DNA of 64,000 bases from Tetrapyrgos nigripes (lineage: Eukaryota > Basidiomycota > Agaricomycetes > Agaricales > Campanellaceae): assembly GCA_013368315.1 (NCBI GenBank), contig JAACJM010000144.1, forward strand, positions 62,001-126,000, read 5' to 3'. Positions 21,001 through 34,235 of the stretch are shown here, piece by piece. The position numbers and the translations under genes are program-made. Within the stretch, counting starts at the first letter, position 1. The number at the start of each line of letters is the position of its first letter. The notes under the pieces were generated by a model. That model saw only the letters and a program-made list of their open reading frames with translations, was not told the DNA's origin and did not search any database.

Positions 21001-21820
21001 CGCTTCCATCGTCCCCACCTTCACGGTCTTGTAGTCTTCAAGACGCAGTATTCATGCACTTCAGCAATCCCAACACAAACGATACATACATCCTTATACC
21101 TCATGAGTTAAGACCACGTCGGTCATGCCTTTATGCTTCATGCTATCGCTGGCATGACGAAGATGGGATATGTGGGAGTTGGAACTTGGACCATGGAAGG
21201 CGAGGAGAAGGGGGCGGTGAAGGAGTAGTTATATGACGGTTTGACTTGTGTGAGGGGAAGAGAAGTGGGTAGGGGGCCTTTCTTAGAAGCCTTTCTCGTT
21301 CAACGGAGGGATGAGGGGTGTTTTGATAGGGATGGTTGGTGGGATGGGGTTGGGAAAGACAGGGTAGTGGGGAAAGCGAACAACAATAAGGGAAATTCGA
21401 CAGAATTGTGTCAAGGCGGTGGGGGGTGCGGGAGGGAGGGAGGAAGAGGTTCGGGTTAGGAAGAACGTCTCTCGTCTAGTACCGATATGAGGGAAGGGTT
21501 TTGGAAGACGTGATCCAAGGAGTGATAGAGAAGGGAGGGAAGGGGGTATGATGGGCAAATAGCTTGGAGTGACACAGACATGATCCCAGACGTTTTCTGA
21601 ATCCATATGTAGCTTGGGGGCATACTAGTAGAGGTGTATACTGCAGCGGTATACTGACTTTGTGATGTCTCCAGGATGTATTGCAATTAGTTCTACGCTA
21701 TTGTATGCCTACCGAGTTGCCTCTTTCGCGCCGTATCTCTTCCAGTGTTTTGCCTCTCTGTCGTTGTCCTTAGCGTGTGCTTGTCGTTGGCCTAGGACTG
21801 TATGCTGGTTACAAGGCTGA
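18001..21820. other. Region without an identified gene
   Basis: The + strand of 19200-20950 is strongly pyrimidine-rich, giving many Ser/Pro/Leu-rich open frames on + and their complements on -. Candidate exons I cannot confirm: 18868-19005 (+), ending at a GTGAGT donor with a CTCAG acceptor at 19071; 19567-20118 (+, 183 codons); 20892-21236 (+, 114 codons with CLYASCYRWHDEDGI). No domain is recognisable and the frames do not join convincingly. An unknown gene could be here. Confidence 0.4.
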
Positions 21821-24800
21821 AGAATGAGGCTGAGTTGTTTACACTGCATTTCTGCAGGTGGCTATGTCAATTATGTCCTGATTTCTCCCATCTGTTTCTT
21901 TCTGCATATTGGACACTCTGATCAGGGTTTCTGTTTCTTTTTTGACCATATACAGGGTTCAACATGTCCAACTGGACCTTTCTTCCTTTTCCCCTACAAT
22001 GATGTTGACTTGTACTTCTCTGCTTCATTGCCCTCTTTAACATTGCTTCTGTGCAAGCTTAGCTATGATTTCTTTCACAGCAGCGGTGCTGCAGCACTCA
22101 TTGTTTCAGTTCTCTTTCCCTTCCCTTTTGAATATATTCTCAGCTCTAAGGTGTCTGCCTATTTCAACTCAATGCCCAATTCTGTTCTGACACACCCTTT
22201 GTCTTTTCCACTTTTGATTCTATGGATTCTGCTCATGAAGACTCAATGCACAAATGAAGTAGGTTGGTAGTCTCTTCACATGCACTTGTATTCTCTTAAT
22301 GGTAAACAGTAAAGAAGTCAAATAGAAAATAATGTGTATTTATCATTCCTGCACTGTAATACCATTTCTGGTACTGTATGAGGATACATTAATAGGTGTC
22401 TTTTGTGTAAGTGTAGAACAAAACACAAACTTAAAGACTTTTATACAAATTGTAAAATGTGAGCGTTCCGAGTAGTCAGAATACTCAACAGTTCACTTGG
22501 TTTTGGTAGGTTTTTGCACGAATGCACACAAATTTAACACACAAAGACTATAACAAGTCCACAAAGTATAACCAACAGTTTCAATTCACAATTTGTAGGC
22601 CCAAATGCCTTATAATCAGTTTCACAAGTCCAAGGACACACACAAAAAGGTAACACACAAAACCAACAAATTTGATTCAACACTGTTGATCCACACACTA
22701 TGTTTATACTCGATGTGAGTGAGGTAAATTTGGTAGAAGCGTAGTCCATGTTTCACAGTCTCTATAGCTGGTGCTAGGGAGATGACTGATACTCTACAGT
22801 ACGTGGCTTTCAAGAAGCTTTGTCTGTATTTCACGCTGTGGTCCAGATACTCTACATACATGGCTTGAGTAACTACAAGAAATACCTAGTCCTTTTATAC
22901 TACTTGCAGCTACTACTATACAGTTCTACATTTCTTTTGAATGTCTGCTAAAAGGTACATAAGAAAACAGAAATATTGGTCTAACTGCCAGTCCATGCTT
23001 ACTAGTACTACTAGATTAAGTAGGTACCTTCTAATTAGGGTATCTAGGAAATGTACAATATTATCTAAAACTAATATGGCTTTCTTTGTTCCCTTCACTT
23101 CATCCTCTTGACTAAGGGTACCTTTCTGGAACTGGCGGCCATAGTCATTCTGACTCACATAGCTCCACCATCCATGCTGGGCTCCACTCGTATGACTCAC
23201 ATTCCGTTACTGCCAATCAGTCACTATAGGTTTGTGTAGTCTTTTGCTTATTCCTCCTCTTATGTTCTTCTGGCACTACTATAGACTTGGTGTTTATAGA
23301 CTTCGTTTCTAGTATACCACCAGTTTGTAGTATAGTTCTCTTACAGATGAGTCCTGCTCTCTATAAGGTCCTACATATCTTTTGTAGTCACACTTGTACC
23401 AACAAGAATGCCTCAGTCATCAGGCACACATGTGTATCTTGCCGATCTTACTGCTGCATTCAGAAATATCTTTACCCTTTTGGGGCTTTTTCATTATGAC
23501 TCATTTCTTAGATTGCGTACTGGCAGTAATGAACTATGGGTTTTATTTCTTCACTGCTAGTCCATCACTTTAGTACCATATGAAAGCTGAGCTTTCCAGG
23601 AACTTGTACATATATACTTTGTCCTACTTATCTATCCTTACTGTCTTTCAAAAGACTATTCCTTCTGTTTTGCTTATAAGCAAGGTATTGATTACTATAC
23701 TGCCAGTTCAGACATAGTCAGTTACTAGGGTTTTTCTTCCGATTTCTCTGATTATGGTGCAATTCTCAACCAGTGATCATTTAGCACTAGAGTCTGGGTT
23801 GTATAGCCTACGTGTGCCTGGCCTGTGAATAGGGGCTTCACTTTCCCTTGAGTCGCACTGGTGGTACTAAGTGCATTATAGCAGGAATTGTTACAAAGTC
23901 TTTATAGAACTTTGTATAGTATAGGGTGGATCTGCTACTATAACTGAAGTACTGTACACATCAACCATAGTACTTAGAATAAGTATATCCTATTCATAAG
24001 TACTTAGCTTTATTGTACTGGCACTTACACTTAGTCCACTAGTGCTTTAACTAGCAGTTCGGGACTCACTCTAGTCCTTTATATACCAATTGAAGTGGTG
24101 AACCAGCTTTCTAACCGCCAATTAACATTTCTATACATGAATTTCGTACAGTGTATCAGTGTCATGCATAGCCAGCCCCTAGACACGTAGACCTATCAGG
24201 AACAAGTGACATGTAAGTTGTAGCCCCTATCTTTTCTTTTATCATTATTCTTCTTTGTACAGACCATACATCTTCTCAGCTCTTTTCCATTTGTTTTACA
24301 AATTCATTATTCCTTATTCACTAGTATATTTTCATTTCTCTTGACTCCCGCCACACTCATACATGTATCAAGCCTGGTACATGTTTTATACCAATTCCGT
24401 CAGCCTATCTTGTACTCATTTCTTCCTATACGCCTTTCTCTTACATGTTTTAGACTTGAAATCCCCCATTTTTTTACTATTACTGACTCAGTGCATAGTA
24501 TGACATTTTGTATAAATACTCACATTAGCAAATGCGGTTTTTTACTCATGGGCTCGCAGGGGCTCGCAGAGTTCTTTCCTCAAGTATTTCAGGCTTCCCC
24601 CTATTTCTTTACCTAGATTGGGTACTGATACACTATATAGAAACCCTATTTGTGATTTAAATTAGTGACTGACAAAACTGATGTCACCCCCATGACTAGA
24701 TTCAATTCAAAAACTCAATTAGGGGATGACATCAATTTTGTTGGTCACTGTAGCTTTTGAAGGATTTTCTGAAAAAACACACAAGTGATGATGACAGCAA

Positions 24801-26090
24801 GCATAATATACAGAAGGACCATTTCAGACAATGTAAATGGAGTGTATAGACTCAGTTCAGGTCAATATGTAAGGTCCATAGTGAGGAGGAACACCCTATG
24901 TACAGTTTAGTCAAAAGAACTCATGGAATTTTTGACTCAGCTCACCAACTTGTGGACTCACAAACTCACACGGCTTTCAGGTGCTTGTGCAAGCAGCTGC
25001 GAGTGCCCGTGAGTGATTTGCTGAAAACATGATGTAGTACTTACATGCACGCAATATACCAAGTTATCCCTACCAACTTCACCCTTCCTAGCCTAAGCCA
25101 ATCCAGTCCAAAGTCCCCAGAAAGCCTCTCGTTGTTCTCATCTTCCTATCTCATTGCTGTGTCAGATATTTCTTGGTTGTTACTGCCTAGAATCGATAGA
25201 TCAGCACCACCATCTTAGGTTTATATCTTTCATGTCAGCGCCCTCCAGCCTCATACTTGCCATGTCTCAGTGCTGGCACACCCCCTTCATTTGATAGGTG
25301 GAAGGTCATTCATTATTTCTATAGCACAATGAACAATACAATTGAGAGGGACAATTATATGGGAAAGACAGAAAAGAGTTCATTGCATAGCTGCAGAGGA
25401 GCAGGTTGCTGGAGGAGAAAAACCGAGGATAGACATTAAATGGTCAAAGGATGAAGTTCGTATTTGTTCGTGTTAGGATGTGATGGCATCACTCACTGAT
25501 GGGGGCTTTTTTGGTGAAATCAAATTTCAGCTTTTTCAGGTACTATTTATAATCGGGTACCTGGCCACCATCTGGTTTTTCTGAAATTTCAGCACCGGAA
25601 CTCACTCTTACTCTTTGATTTTGTGCTCCTTACAAAGTGTTGCTTCTTTCACATTGCCTGATGTGACCGCTGGAACTGTGGAAGTAGATGTTGTGGAACA
25701 GCAAATATTTTCGCGATGCAAGTGCAAATTTGGTCAAGGCAATGGAAGAACCCACTGAGATCATTCTAACTCATTATACCTTTTGCATATAGAACTATGC
25801 TGAGTATAAAAAATTGTTGAGTTGTGTTCACCGGAAGTGTCGTTGTCGAGCATGGGAAGCCTAATTAAGGAAAACACGTCATTTCGGAATTTCAGCCCCT
25901 CTTTTGACAGGTATCTCACACACCAGTTACTGACGCTGAACAAGCTCTTTCATCAGTGTGCACTGGTTGATAATCCATCTACCAGACACCTCAAAACCAG
26001 ACCAGTGGACATAGAAAAGGAGATAATCGGCAAACGGCCAGTTTCTCAGTGTGGCCAGCTTCCTGATAGAAAATAGTAGTATTTTTTGGC
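21821..26090. other. AT-rich region, no gene identified
   Basis: Low-GC sequence rich in TAGTAC/TATAG motifs with only short open frames (all under 150 codons) and no motif or splice pattern that I trust. It contains one tiny inverted-repeat element at 24664-24749. It probably consists of old decayed repeats. Confidence 0.45.
24664..24749. mobile_element. 86-bp miniature inverted-repeat element
   Basis: Left arm AGTGACTGACAAAACTGATG and right arm, read in reverse complement, AGTGACCAACAAAATTGATG. The arms are about 27 bp long with four mismatches, all transitions, and the loop is about 30 bp. The right end extends to CTACAGTGACC, the same terminus as the inverted-repeat end at 26091. It looks like an extreme internal-deletion derivative of that family. 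No target duplication is obvious. Confidence 0.6.
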
Positions 26091-26135
26091 CTACAGTGAC
26101 CGACAAAACTGATGTCACTCCTAATTGAATTGAGG
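26091..26135 (+). repeat. Transposon terminal repeat 5' of integrase gene copy A
   Basis: CTACAGTGACCGACAAAACT followed by GATGTCACTCCTAATTGAAT. It matches both arms of the 86-bp element at 24664-24749. It lies 210 bp upstream of integrase-type gene copy A and points toward it, so it is a plausible left end of that transposon. The right end was not found beyond 47740. Confidence 0.5.
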
Positions 26136-26300
26136 GCCAAACAAGGCAATAAATACTCATTCAAAATATTCGTGATTTACTTTTTCCCAGAAACTGTCCA
26201 AATATGGACTAACCCCTGTCGTGTCTCTGTCCATTCCTCCTCTCTTGCTAGCAGGCAATGGATTTAGGTCTGAAGAACATGGCTAACACATGTTCTTCTC

Positions 26301-28316
26301 ATGCCACTACCACCACTACCAATACCTCGTAACTGCTCAAGTCAACCTGCCAACGTTGCCCAGGCTGACTGGACTCTATGTGATGTATACCGATCAGCAA
26401 TTAGTGTGCTTTCACTTCCAAGCATTGATCCATGGCGTACCGAGTATCATCTGCAGACCATTGCCCATGATGCTGTACCTTTACTCATTGCACTTGAGGA
26501 TTCTTCTGAGGATGTACAGCTGCAGAAGTGGGTATATGACTGTGCAGAGGAATTTGGAGCAACATGTATCAGACTGGCAGAGGCTGGCACTCGACAGTGT
26601 GTTTTCTTGCTATTAGAAAGTAGTACAGTACGCTAAATTACACTTTTTTTGTTTACTGTCAGGGATGAAGAAAATCCAAACATACATTTTATCAACCCTG
26701 TCACAGTTGTTCATACTGGAAAACAAGGCCAGCCTCGCAAGGTCATTGATCCATCCTATCTGCGTAAAGCCATGAACCCCAAACATCGTATCCAGATCAT
26801 GGAGCTTGCAAATGCCTTGGGTGTCTCTCAGAAAATGCTTACCTCATGTCTCAAACAACATAACATTGACTACAAGTCCTCCGAAATCTCTAATCAGCAA
26901 CTGGACAATGTTGTCAAAACTTTCCAACAGAAAAAGCCACGTTCAGGAGAGCAATATCTCACTGGATACTTGAGGCGAAGTGGTCTAAAGGTTCAGAGGC
27001 AAAGGATAAGCGAGTCCTTGCAGCGTGTTGATCGATTGGGACATGCACTTCGCTTACAGCAAAAGCGGAAGATTGAGAGTGTTCCGTACCTTTTTGGCAC
27101 GTTGACAGTCATCACAAACTGATTCTCTGGGGCATCGTGATTCATGGCTGTGTTGATGGATTCTCCTGAAAGGTGAGCCCGGAATGATGTGATTTTCAGG
27201 TGGCTTGGATTTGATGCTGTGCTTTTAATTTAAAGGTCACTGGGCTTTGAGCAAGTACAGATAATAGAGCGTCAACTGTGCTCAGTATGTTTTCCCATGC
27301 TGTCAAAAGGTATGGATGGCCATCACGTGTGAGAGGAGATCGAGGAGGTGAGAATCGTGATGTATCAGTGGTGATGATTCTTCATCGTGGTCTTAGAAGG
27401 GGAAGTTTCATTTGGGGGTGATCAACTCATAACACTCATATTGAAAGGCTTTGGGTTGAAGTTGGGACTCAATTTGTTTGGGCATGGAGAGCATTCTTTT
27501 TCTGTTTAGAACGAAGGCATTATCTGGATAGAACGAATCCCCATCATCTTTGGATTCTACAGTTCTTATTTCTTGATGCTATAAATGATGACTGCAGGGA
27601 GTTCCAAAAGGACTGGAATGCACATCCTATTTCAGGTCTTGGTCGTGGTGAATGTTATTATTGTCCTTCAAATTTCATTACAAATTTCAGAGAAATTCTG
27701 GATACTTGGCTATGACAGGATCTCTTCTTTCTTGGCCAGTTGAAAACATGGCCTCTACAAAGATGATTGTGAAGGCTGCTCTCCTGAAACAATTGCTAGA
27801 TCTTATGGTGTGTACAGTACTCCAATACACTGCCGTCCACATCAAACAGGAGCCGGACATTCATCAGATGAGTCTGAGTCAGAGAGTGATCCTGAAGGTA
27901 AATATTTCACTACAGATATTAATTTGAGGTGCATCTATCCAGAGTGGTATGGAATAGACGTTGAAATCACCAGTGAAACAAATTCAGGTAAGTAGACAGT
28001 TTTGTATGTGGTCCTTCTGTACAACATTGAAATTTATTTTAGCTGATTCCTGGCATGGGATCAAAAGCAATGAGGGCGAAGCAGATGGTGAGGTATGGAA
28101 TGGTGTAGAAGCACAGTGCAAATCTGGTCAGTCTCAATATTTTATTATATATCTTATCTTACAAAGTATGCGATTCTGACGCAGAAGATTCATCATATCA
28201 GGCAGTTGACGCTCCTGATCACTCAAAACATTTTGGAAGCAAAAAAATGAGGGTTTTTACAGATGCATTGACCTGGATGAGGGAAGAGGGTTGCATACCT
28301 TCAGGATATGGTCTCG
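26301..28316 (+). pseudogene. Integrase-core (DDE) transposase, copy A
   Basis: Multi-exon gene of a type common in mushroom genomes. 26301-26620 is the N-terminal helical part. 26649-27095 holds a helix-turn-helix (MELANALGVSQKMLTSCLKQ) and the RSGLKVQRQRISESLQRVDR block. The DDE core follows: WHVDSHH with the first Asp near 27104, GDRGGEN near 27338, and IERLWVEVGTQF with the Glu near 27443. Then come LWILQFLFLD, WNAHPIS, an acidic SDESESESDPEG linker (27850-27900) and a C-terminal domain up to IPSGYGL at about 28316. There the homology jumps to another copy, so the last ~80 residues are missing. TGA codons at 27167, 27248 and 27419 each stand where Arg is expected, and there is a 1-bp frameshift near 27090. 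Decayed, but the catalytic residues remain readable. Confidence 0.8.
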
Positions 28317-28354
28317 ATCCTATGGTGTCTATAGTACTCCAATACACCATTGTT
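28317..28354 (+). pseudogene. Integrase-type gene copy D, left stub
   Basis: About 38 bp homologous to 27797-27833 of copy A (the SYGVYSTPIH segment), directly abutting the truncated 3' end of copy A. It ends with ATTGTT (28349-28354), the left target-site copy of the 18.7-kb insertion. The gene resumes at 47094. Confidence 0.7.
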
Positions 28355-28522
28355 TATGCTGTCCCAAGTGCACTTTTATTCGTGCACCCGTATTGACACA
28401 AAGTCGACACCCGTATTCATTAAAAAGTTGACACCCGTATTCACTCAAAAGGTCAACACCCGTATTCATTGAAAATTGACACCCGTATTTATTCAAAAGT
28501 TGACACCCGGATTTTGATTTCA
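28355..28522. repeat. Left terminal and sub-terminal repeats of the large element
   Basis: Terminal repeat 28355-28380, then about six copies of CACCCGTATTC or variants, spaced about 22-26 bp with TTGAC/TCAACA linkers. Confidence 0.85.
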
Positions 28523-28950
28523 TTTAACCTGCTGACATGTTCTTCTGATGTGATCTTGGCTAATGATCAGTCACAAGAGTTACTTGTCACATGCATCTCA
28601 TTCCGCTGTCCCCAGACGTTTTGGCTTCTGGAAAGGGTGTTACTGTAAGTAAACTCGTTTGCTTTTAAGTCTAAACTCAAGCCTAATATGTGGAGATTGT
28701 GTAGAAAATAATTCCTTGAATAGACATCATAATAAACTTGATACCTAGTGCTCCCAGCTCCCTGGTAGCATCCACTAATAATACCAGAGCTTATGATTAA
28801 CACACCATATGTAGCGTCACGTATGTTATTAGACAAAGAAACATATGAACACAAAAAGGAGCAGAGTATTAATTAGTAGTGGTATGTATGTATAAAGGAG
28901 TGTGAAGAACTGGTGTGGCTGGGAAGTGTTGGATGGAAGGAAATGGAAAT
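28523..28950. other. Non-coding stretch inside the large element
   Basis: AT-rich sequence between the sub-terminal repeats and the end of the BTB gene. No feature recognised. Confidence 0.5.
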
Positions 28951-29786
28951 TTAGGTAAGAGTCGTAGTGGTAGCTAGTGTTTGATTAGGAGAAAACTCCT
29001 CTGGACACATATGAAGTGAACGAATAAAATCAATGATGGATACTGTAGCAGATGTGACAATCTGATCCTCAACATTCAATGCCCCCCCGTCCCACCAGGC
29101 CTGGAGATATGCAGCCTTGCAGGAAGGCCTAAGCTCGGTAGACGGTGTTTGCTCCACTAGATGGGTGATTTCATCAAGGGGAATGGGGTCATTGGGATCG
29201 ATCAATCTCCTGCCTATCACACTCCACCATAACTCGGTCCAATAAGGCACACAAAGACGTTCATGCCTACCAGCAGAACAGTCAGGACTGGGAGCTACTG
29301 TGGGAATAGACTGAGCAATTCTAGCATGCTCATGGAGTATCCTGGCATGTGCAGCACCAATAATCCCAATTATTCTGCCTCCTAACCTGGACATATCCTC
29401 ACCACAAATCTGCTCTGGGCCAGCGTGAATCAAAGCATGTAAGGCTGGAATGAGCCAATCTTCATCAAGAACTGGCAAGGTAATGCTGAGAGCGACTTTG
29501 TCAAGGGGAGAGACTAGTGGATCTGCTTCTTTGAGACAGTCGATAGCCCATCGTGAGCAATCAGGCATTATGAACCAGCAGGATGCATGCAGAAGTTTGA
29601 TGAGCATGTCAACAGTAAAGTGGGAGCAGAGTTCAGTGTGATACATAACAATAGAAAAAGCGAAGATAAGTAGAGGAAACACTCACAAGTGCCAAACCCA
29701 CTCTAGAATGAGAGCAAATTGTACTGCAGTGACACCGTCCAGAAAGATAGGCTCCAGCATAGAAAAATCTGATGGTATGTATACTA

Positions 29787-32700
29787 CTGTCCCATTTCAT
29801 TCAATTCACGAGTAACGCATCAAGGACCCTCGAAAATTCGCGAAAAAAAATCCGGGTTCGCTGTCACGGAGGCCTTCACACGAAGTTAGAATCAAAGATG
29901 TCACAGTTCGATTTTTTAAATCTAAAGGCCTCCAAAAGGCTCGCAAATTCGCCGCAGATACAATTATAACGTGTATGTGAGTTAACTGAGGCGTAAGTAA
30001 AGTAACAACACGTTACGGAGCACTGAGTGCCTGTCAGTGTCACCCCAAAATAGAAACTTGATTTGTCAGACGTGGGACGTGGCAGTCGTCACCAACATCG
30101 GACGACAATGAGACACGAGCACAGAACATATCCTCAATGCTTGAAGAACTCCTTTGCGCTGTAGAGAGTATTCGGCTTTCGGGTCCTTTTACCCAGAACG
30201 GCTCCATCAACCACTTCCTCCTCTTGACTGGCAGAAACTTCAACGTCCTCCAAGGTTTCTGCATTTGCTCTCGAGATCAAACCACCGTACTTGTTAGTCG
30301 AACCGTGAGTGCGAGACAGTGCCAGAGGTAATCTGGATGATGACTTCACCAAGAGGTACGTCAATCTCATCCTCGCCCTCTGCTTCATCCTCCAGCTCTG
30401 TGTCGTCTTCAGACAGCTGATCAGTCTCGTTAGGGACTGCAGCTTCATATTTGACTAGGCTGGCATACAATTTGGGCTCGGAATTCTGGATCTCGCGTAG
30501 TTTTGCTCGGGCTTCATAGCTGGAGAGGGATTCCCAGGAGTAGTTCCATTCGCGAGGTTCAGCTGGATCAGCGGGTTTGGTTTCACGGAATTTACAGTTT
30601 GCAAATGCCTAGCAACTGGTGAGTCCGAAATATTGATACAGACATTTAAGATTACTTACCTTTTGAACCAATTCCTTTCGGTTGACAGAGTCATACGCAA
30701 CCTTTAACCAGCGCACGCTTCAGTTTCTATGAATGGCTATCCGGTTGTCAAAGGTAATGTTCTTCTCATTCTTCTGCAACTGCTCCAGCACCTCGTTGAC
30801 AATGTCTTCTTGATAGGACTTCTTGACGGAAAGTTTGAATGGCCATTGCATACCGACATTGCATGGCTGCCCAACAGGAGTGCAACCACCCGGTACGTAG
30901 TCAAGGATGATAGTGGGGTGATGAGCTGATATCCACTCCTGGAAAGCCTTTGAGCGCTGTACCGACCACACGTCTAACATCCAGATCGTCTTTTGAGACT
31001 CAGGTCGTCCGGATGCAGCTTTGACTTTAGAGAAATATGGTGCGAGAATGTTGTCTACATATGACTGCATCATCTGATGATTTGACCAATATGTAGATGT
31101 GCCAGAGGGTTCGAAACAGAAACCAGCTGCAATAGCTTCTTCATACGAGGGAGATGTTGGAGAAGGACAAGAGAGGGAGGTTTTTCCACTGTAGATGGCT
31201 TGAAATGGGAGGAGGGTGCCGTCCAGGGAGACAGACACCATGACGGTGAAAGCTTGCTTCTCTTCAGCTCCTAGAAGCTCAACCTGTTTGGCGCCAGTCT
31301 CTGCCCATGTTGATTTGTTGCCAGGTGCATATATGACATTGGTTTGATCCGAGTTTACGACGAATTGAGGCAGTATATCCTCCTCCTTGATAGCAAAAAC
31401 TTTTCGCAAGAAACTCTGTTTGAGCTGCTCCTCCCAGTTATCCGGCAGTTTGTGGGCAGCCCATGTACCTTTCCGAGGTGACCACTTCAACGCATCATGC
31501 ATAAATGCATGCACAAAGGACTCCGAAGCCTGAAATGTTGACCCATCCTTGAAGGTGTGAGTGAGGATTCCTGGAGCCATTTCCATAATTGTGCCTAACA
31601 TGATTCCACAGGAGCTTTGGCATCTCGAATGGCCTGGAGTCTTGAGGTGATTGCTTTAACCACACCGGGATGGTGTGACTAGAATTGTAAGTCAATTTGT
31701 ACCATCAAAAATATGATGCAGCTCACCAAAACACCTTGTCTACCTCCTTTAGAATGCCTGTTGTCATGTCGCTTCTGCACTCAAGCCAGGACGGCATCAC
31801 TCCATCGTGGAGATGGTCCAGACCGGTCAATCCATCCACGCACAGTGCTCTCACTGAGGCTGTCGAAGAGCTTGTCATGACGTGCTCTAAGCAGTTTGAC
31901 AATCCCGGTGGCACTAAAACTGACAATCCCGGCAGCATCATCGATGTGGTTGAAAAGGAACGGTGCTTGCCAGTTTGTGTACTTGGCATTTCGTAGTGTT
32001 TTCTTCTTTTTGTGTCCATGAGGTTTGCGATGCTCCTCCTGAAACTTGGATTTGAGCTGACATTTGGGACACGATAGCTCTGCAACATCAAGCTTTGCTT
32101 TTTTGTTCGAGTTGTCATTGAGTTGTATAATCTTTTCAAGTAGGTTAGATTCTGCCTCACTCCATAAAATGAATACTCACCTTTTGTTTCCTACCCCCAG
32201 GGCTTCGGATACCGCTTGCAATTTCCATCTCCTTTTGCTTTTGTTGCTTTCGCTGCTGTCTCTCCCTAGCTTGTAAGCGTCCCTTCTCAGTCGTTGCTTT
32301 CATTCTCTTTATCGTCTTCTTTCCCGTACTGAAGCGTTGGTTGTCCTGCTCTAGCTTAACAGCCTCATTATTCTTTGCAATGTGCTGATGTTGTTCCTCC
32401 AATGTGCATGGCTGGAAGAACTTGAGAATACCAGAAGCATTATGTTTGGTTGGAGACAGCCTTTCCAGTGCACGGCGTGTTGTTGATAGCAGGGTGCGTT
32501 TTTTGGGTTTGGAAGATGACAGGTTGGATACAGAAGAGGTGGATGGATCAGGAATAGACTGTGTCTGTGCGGGTACTGGGGTAATTTCCAGGCGATGGCG
32601 CTTGCAACAGTTATCGGAGTCAGAGACTACCTGGCTTGGGTATTGAGATTGCCACTGCCGTTGCCGTTGCCCTCATCGTCGCCATCACCATCATTGCTGT

Positions 32701-34235
32701 CGCTGGTGCTGTCATTGTTGGTTTGGAAGTGGAATGAAGACTCAGAGTCACTGGAGTATGTATTGCTACTTGTATCTGCTTCAGGTTTGCACTGAAATTT
32801 GAACTTGTCAGTAAGTAATTCTTCATCTATATGGATTTTATCACTCGCCTGATCATTATGCCTTTCCATAACCTCCAGAAATGCATCAAGCCGACAGTCA
32901 TCCATCTGTCTTCCCTCCATCAAGCACTCTGGGTCTCCGAGAAGGAAGTGCTCAAGGGCACCCCATGCCAATATGCCACACAAGTAAGAGTCATTTTGTG
33001 CTGTGATTGCCATGTCCTCTACCCGGAAGCTGACACCAAAATGCTCATAGGTCCACCACTGAAGAGCTTTCTCGAGCTCATCTTCAATTGTATGGCCCAT
33101 GGAATCACCGTGGAAAATAGCCTCCTGAGTGGTGTCAATGACGACGGCCACCCAATGGTTGCCATTGACGTTGGTGAGCGTGCCCACCAATGACTTGTCT
33201 CCAACGGTCAACTTTGTTGCGATCTGGTGCAGCCACCGGAACTTGGGTGTCGAATATTTGCTTGGTCGTTGGTAAGCCTGCTTCATCTTTGGAATGAATA
33301 ACGCTGATTCGCTGGGAAGCTCAACAATGTCATGGACATTGGAGCATGCTACCTTTCTTTGCATCAGGTCAAGCAGCAAGTTAAGGTGCTCACTTGATAA
33401 CCAATCGTCGGTGAAGAAGGACACAAGGTAACGCTTCTCTATCTGGATGGGAAATCCCTCAATGTAGCCAGCCCACGACAAGTTGGTTAAGAAGTTGTAT
33501 GATGTGTCCACAGAATGCCCAGAACCTCCCGAAAGTATGGTCTCCATTTTTCTTCTTTCCTCTATTCTGCTAACTGCTGGAGTCCATGCCAGCTTCGTGG
33601 TGCGCAGCGGAATGAGCTCGGCCCAATACGTCACCACCCAAGGAGCATAGCGCTCATCAGGATCAACGTCGTCGTGGGGAACCGTGATGGATTTGATGGT
33701 ATGGTCACTTTTGAGAAGTTTCTGAAGCTCATTGACAAGAGCTGCTGGAGGACTCCTTAGTAATGTGATGTCTCGGAGGTTTTCGTTGGTTGGCGGGTCT
33801 GTCGAGATGTACTGGTGAGCGTTTTGGCTTGTTGATGTAATGTCCGGGAGTGGAAACTGGATGAAAGAGAGAATGTTTAGTGAGGGACTCAGTAGGATTG
33901 CATCCCTAGCTGCTTTGGGAATGTTGTGCGTGATGGTTAGGCAAGAACGACGACGAGGGTAAAACTTTTGGTATTTTTGCTACTACATAATGGTGATTAC
34001 ATTGGACTCCCAAATATAGTATTCCCGCTTGGGCTCATCGTGGAGTTGGAGCTGGAGAAACCGTATATGCGCTGGACTGTTCCTGAGGCCCAGCTCGCCG
34101 CGGCACAACATGATGCTGGCTGGTGTCGCGGAAACTGAGCTCTGTCACGCATCACGCTGGCATTTTCGCAAGAAGAATATTCGCGAGGCCATGTCATGGT
34201 CACGGTGGCCTCGCGAATTGAACAAAATGGGACAG
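29787..34235. mobile_element. 4.45-kb pogo/DDE_1-type transposon with TA duplication
   Basis: Ends read inward CTGTCCCATTTCATTCAATT (left) and CTGTCCCATTTTGTTCAATT (right), continuing CRCGAG: 26 bp with three transitions. Flanking TA at 29785-29786 and 34236-34237 is the Tc1/mariner/pogo target duplication. Excising the element restores one open BTB frame across the site, confirming both boundaries. It carries one minus-strand gene with Ulp1-type protease and DDE_1 transposase regions. Confidence 0.88.
30294..33852 (-). pseudogene. Ulp1-type protease plus DDE_1 transposase, fused gene
   Basis: Minus strand. 33852-32627 encodes a C48/Ulp1-like cysteine protease: NGNHWVAVVID (His), FHGDSMG (Asp), AQNDSYLCGILAW (Gln, Cys). 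After a frame change near 32640 an open linker (SDSDNCCKRHRLE, SSSKPKKRTLL, lysine/glutamine-rich coil) leads straight into the DDE_1 part: CPKCQLKSKFQ, PFLFNHIDDAAG, ESTVRAWIDRSG, an intron (GTGAGC..TCTAG near 31730-31682), then VVNSDQTNVIYAP (first Asp), IWMLDVWSVQRS (second Asp) and PGGCTPVGQPCNVG. The third catalytic Asp (usual QPCDVG) is Asn. TGA at 31781-31783 and 30720-30722 stand for Arg. After another intron an acidic tail ends at TAA 30294-30296; a second frame (KRTRKPNTLYS) may be the true C terminus. Inactive today. Confidence 0.75.
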
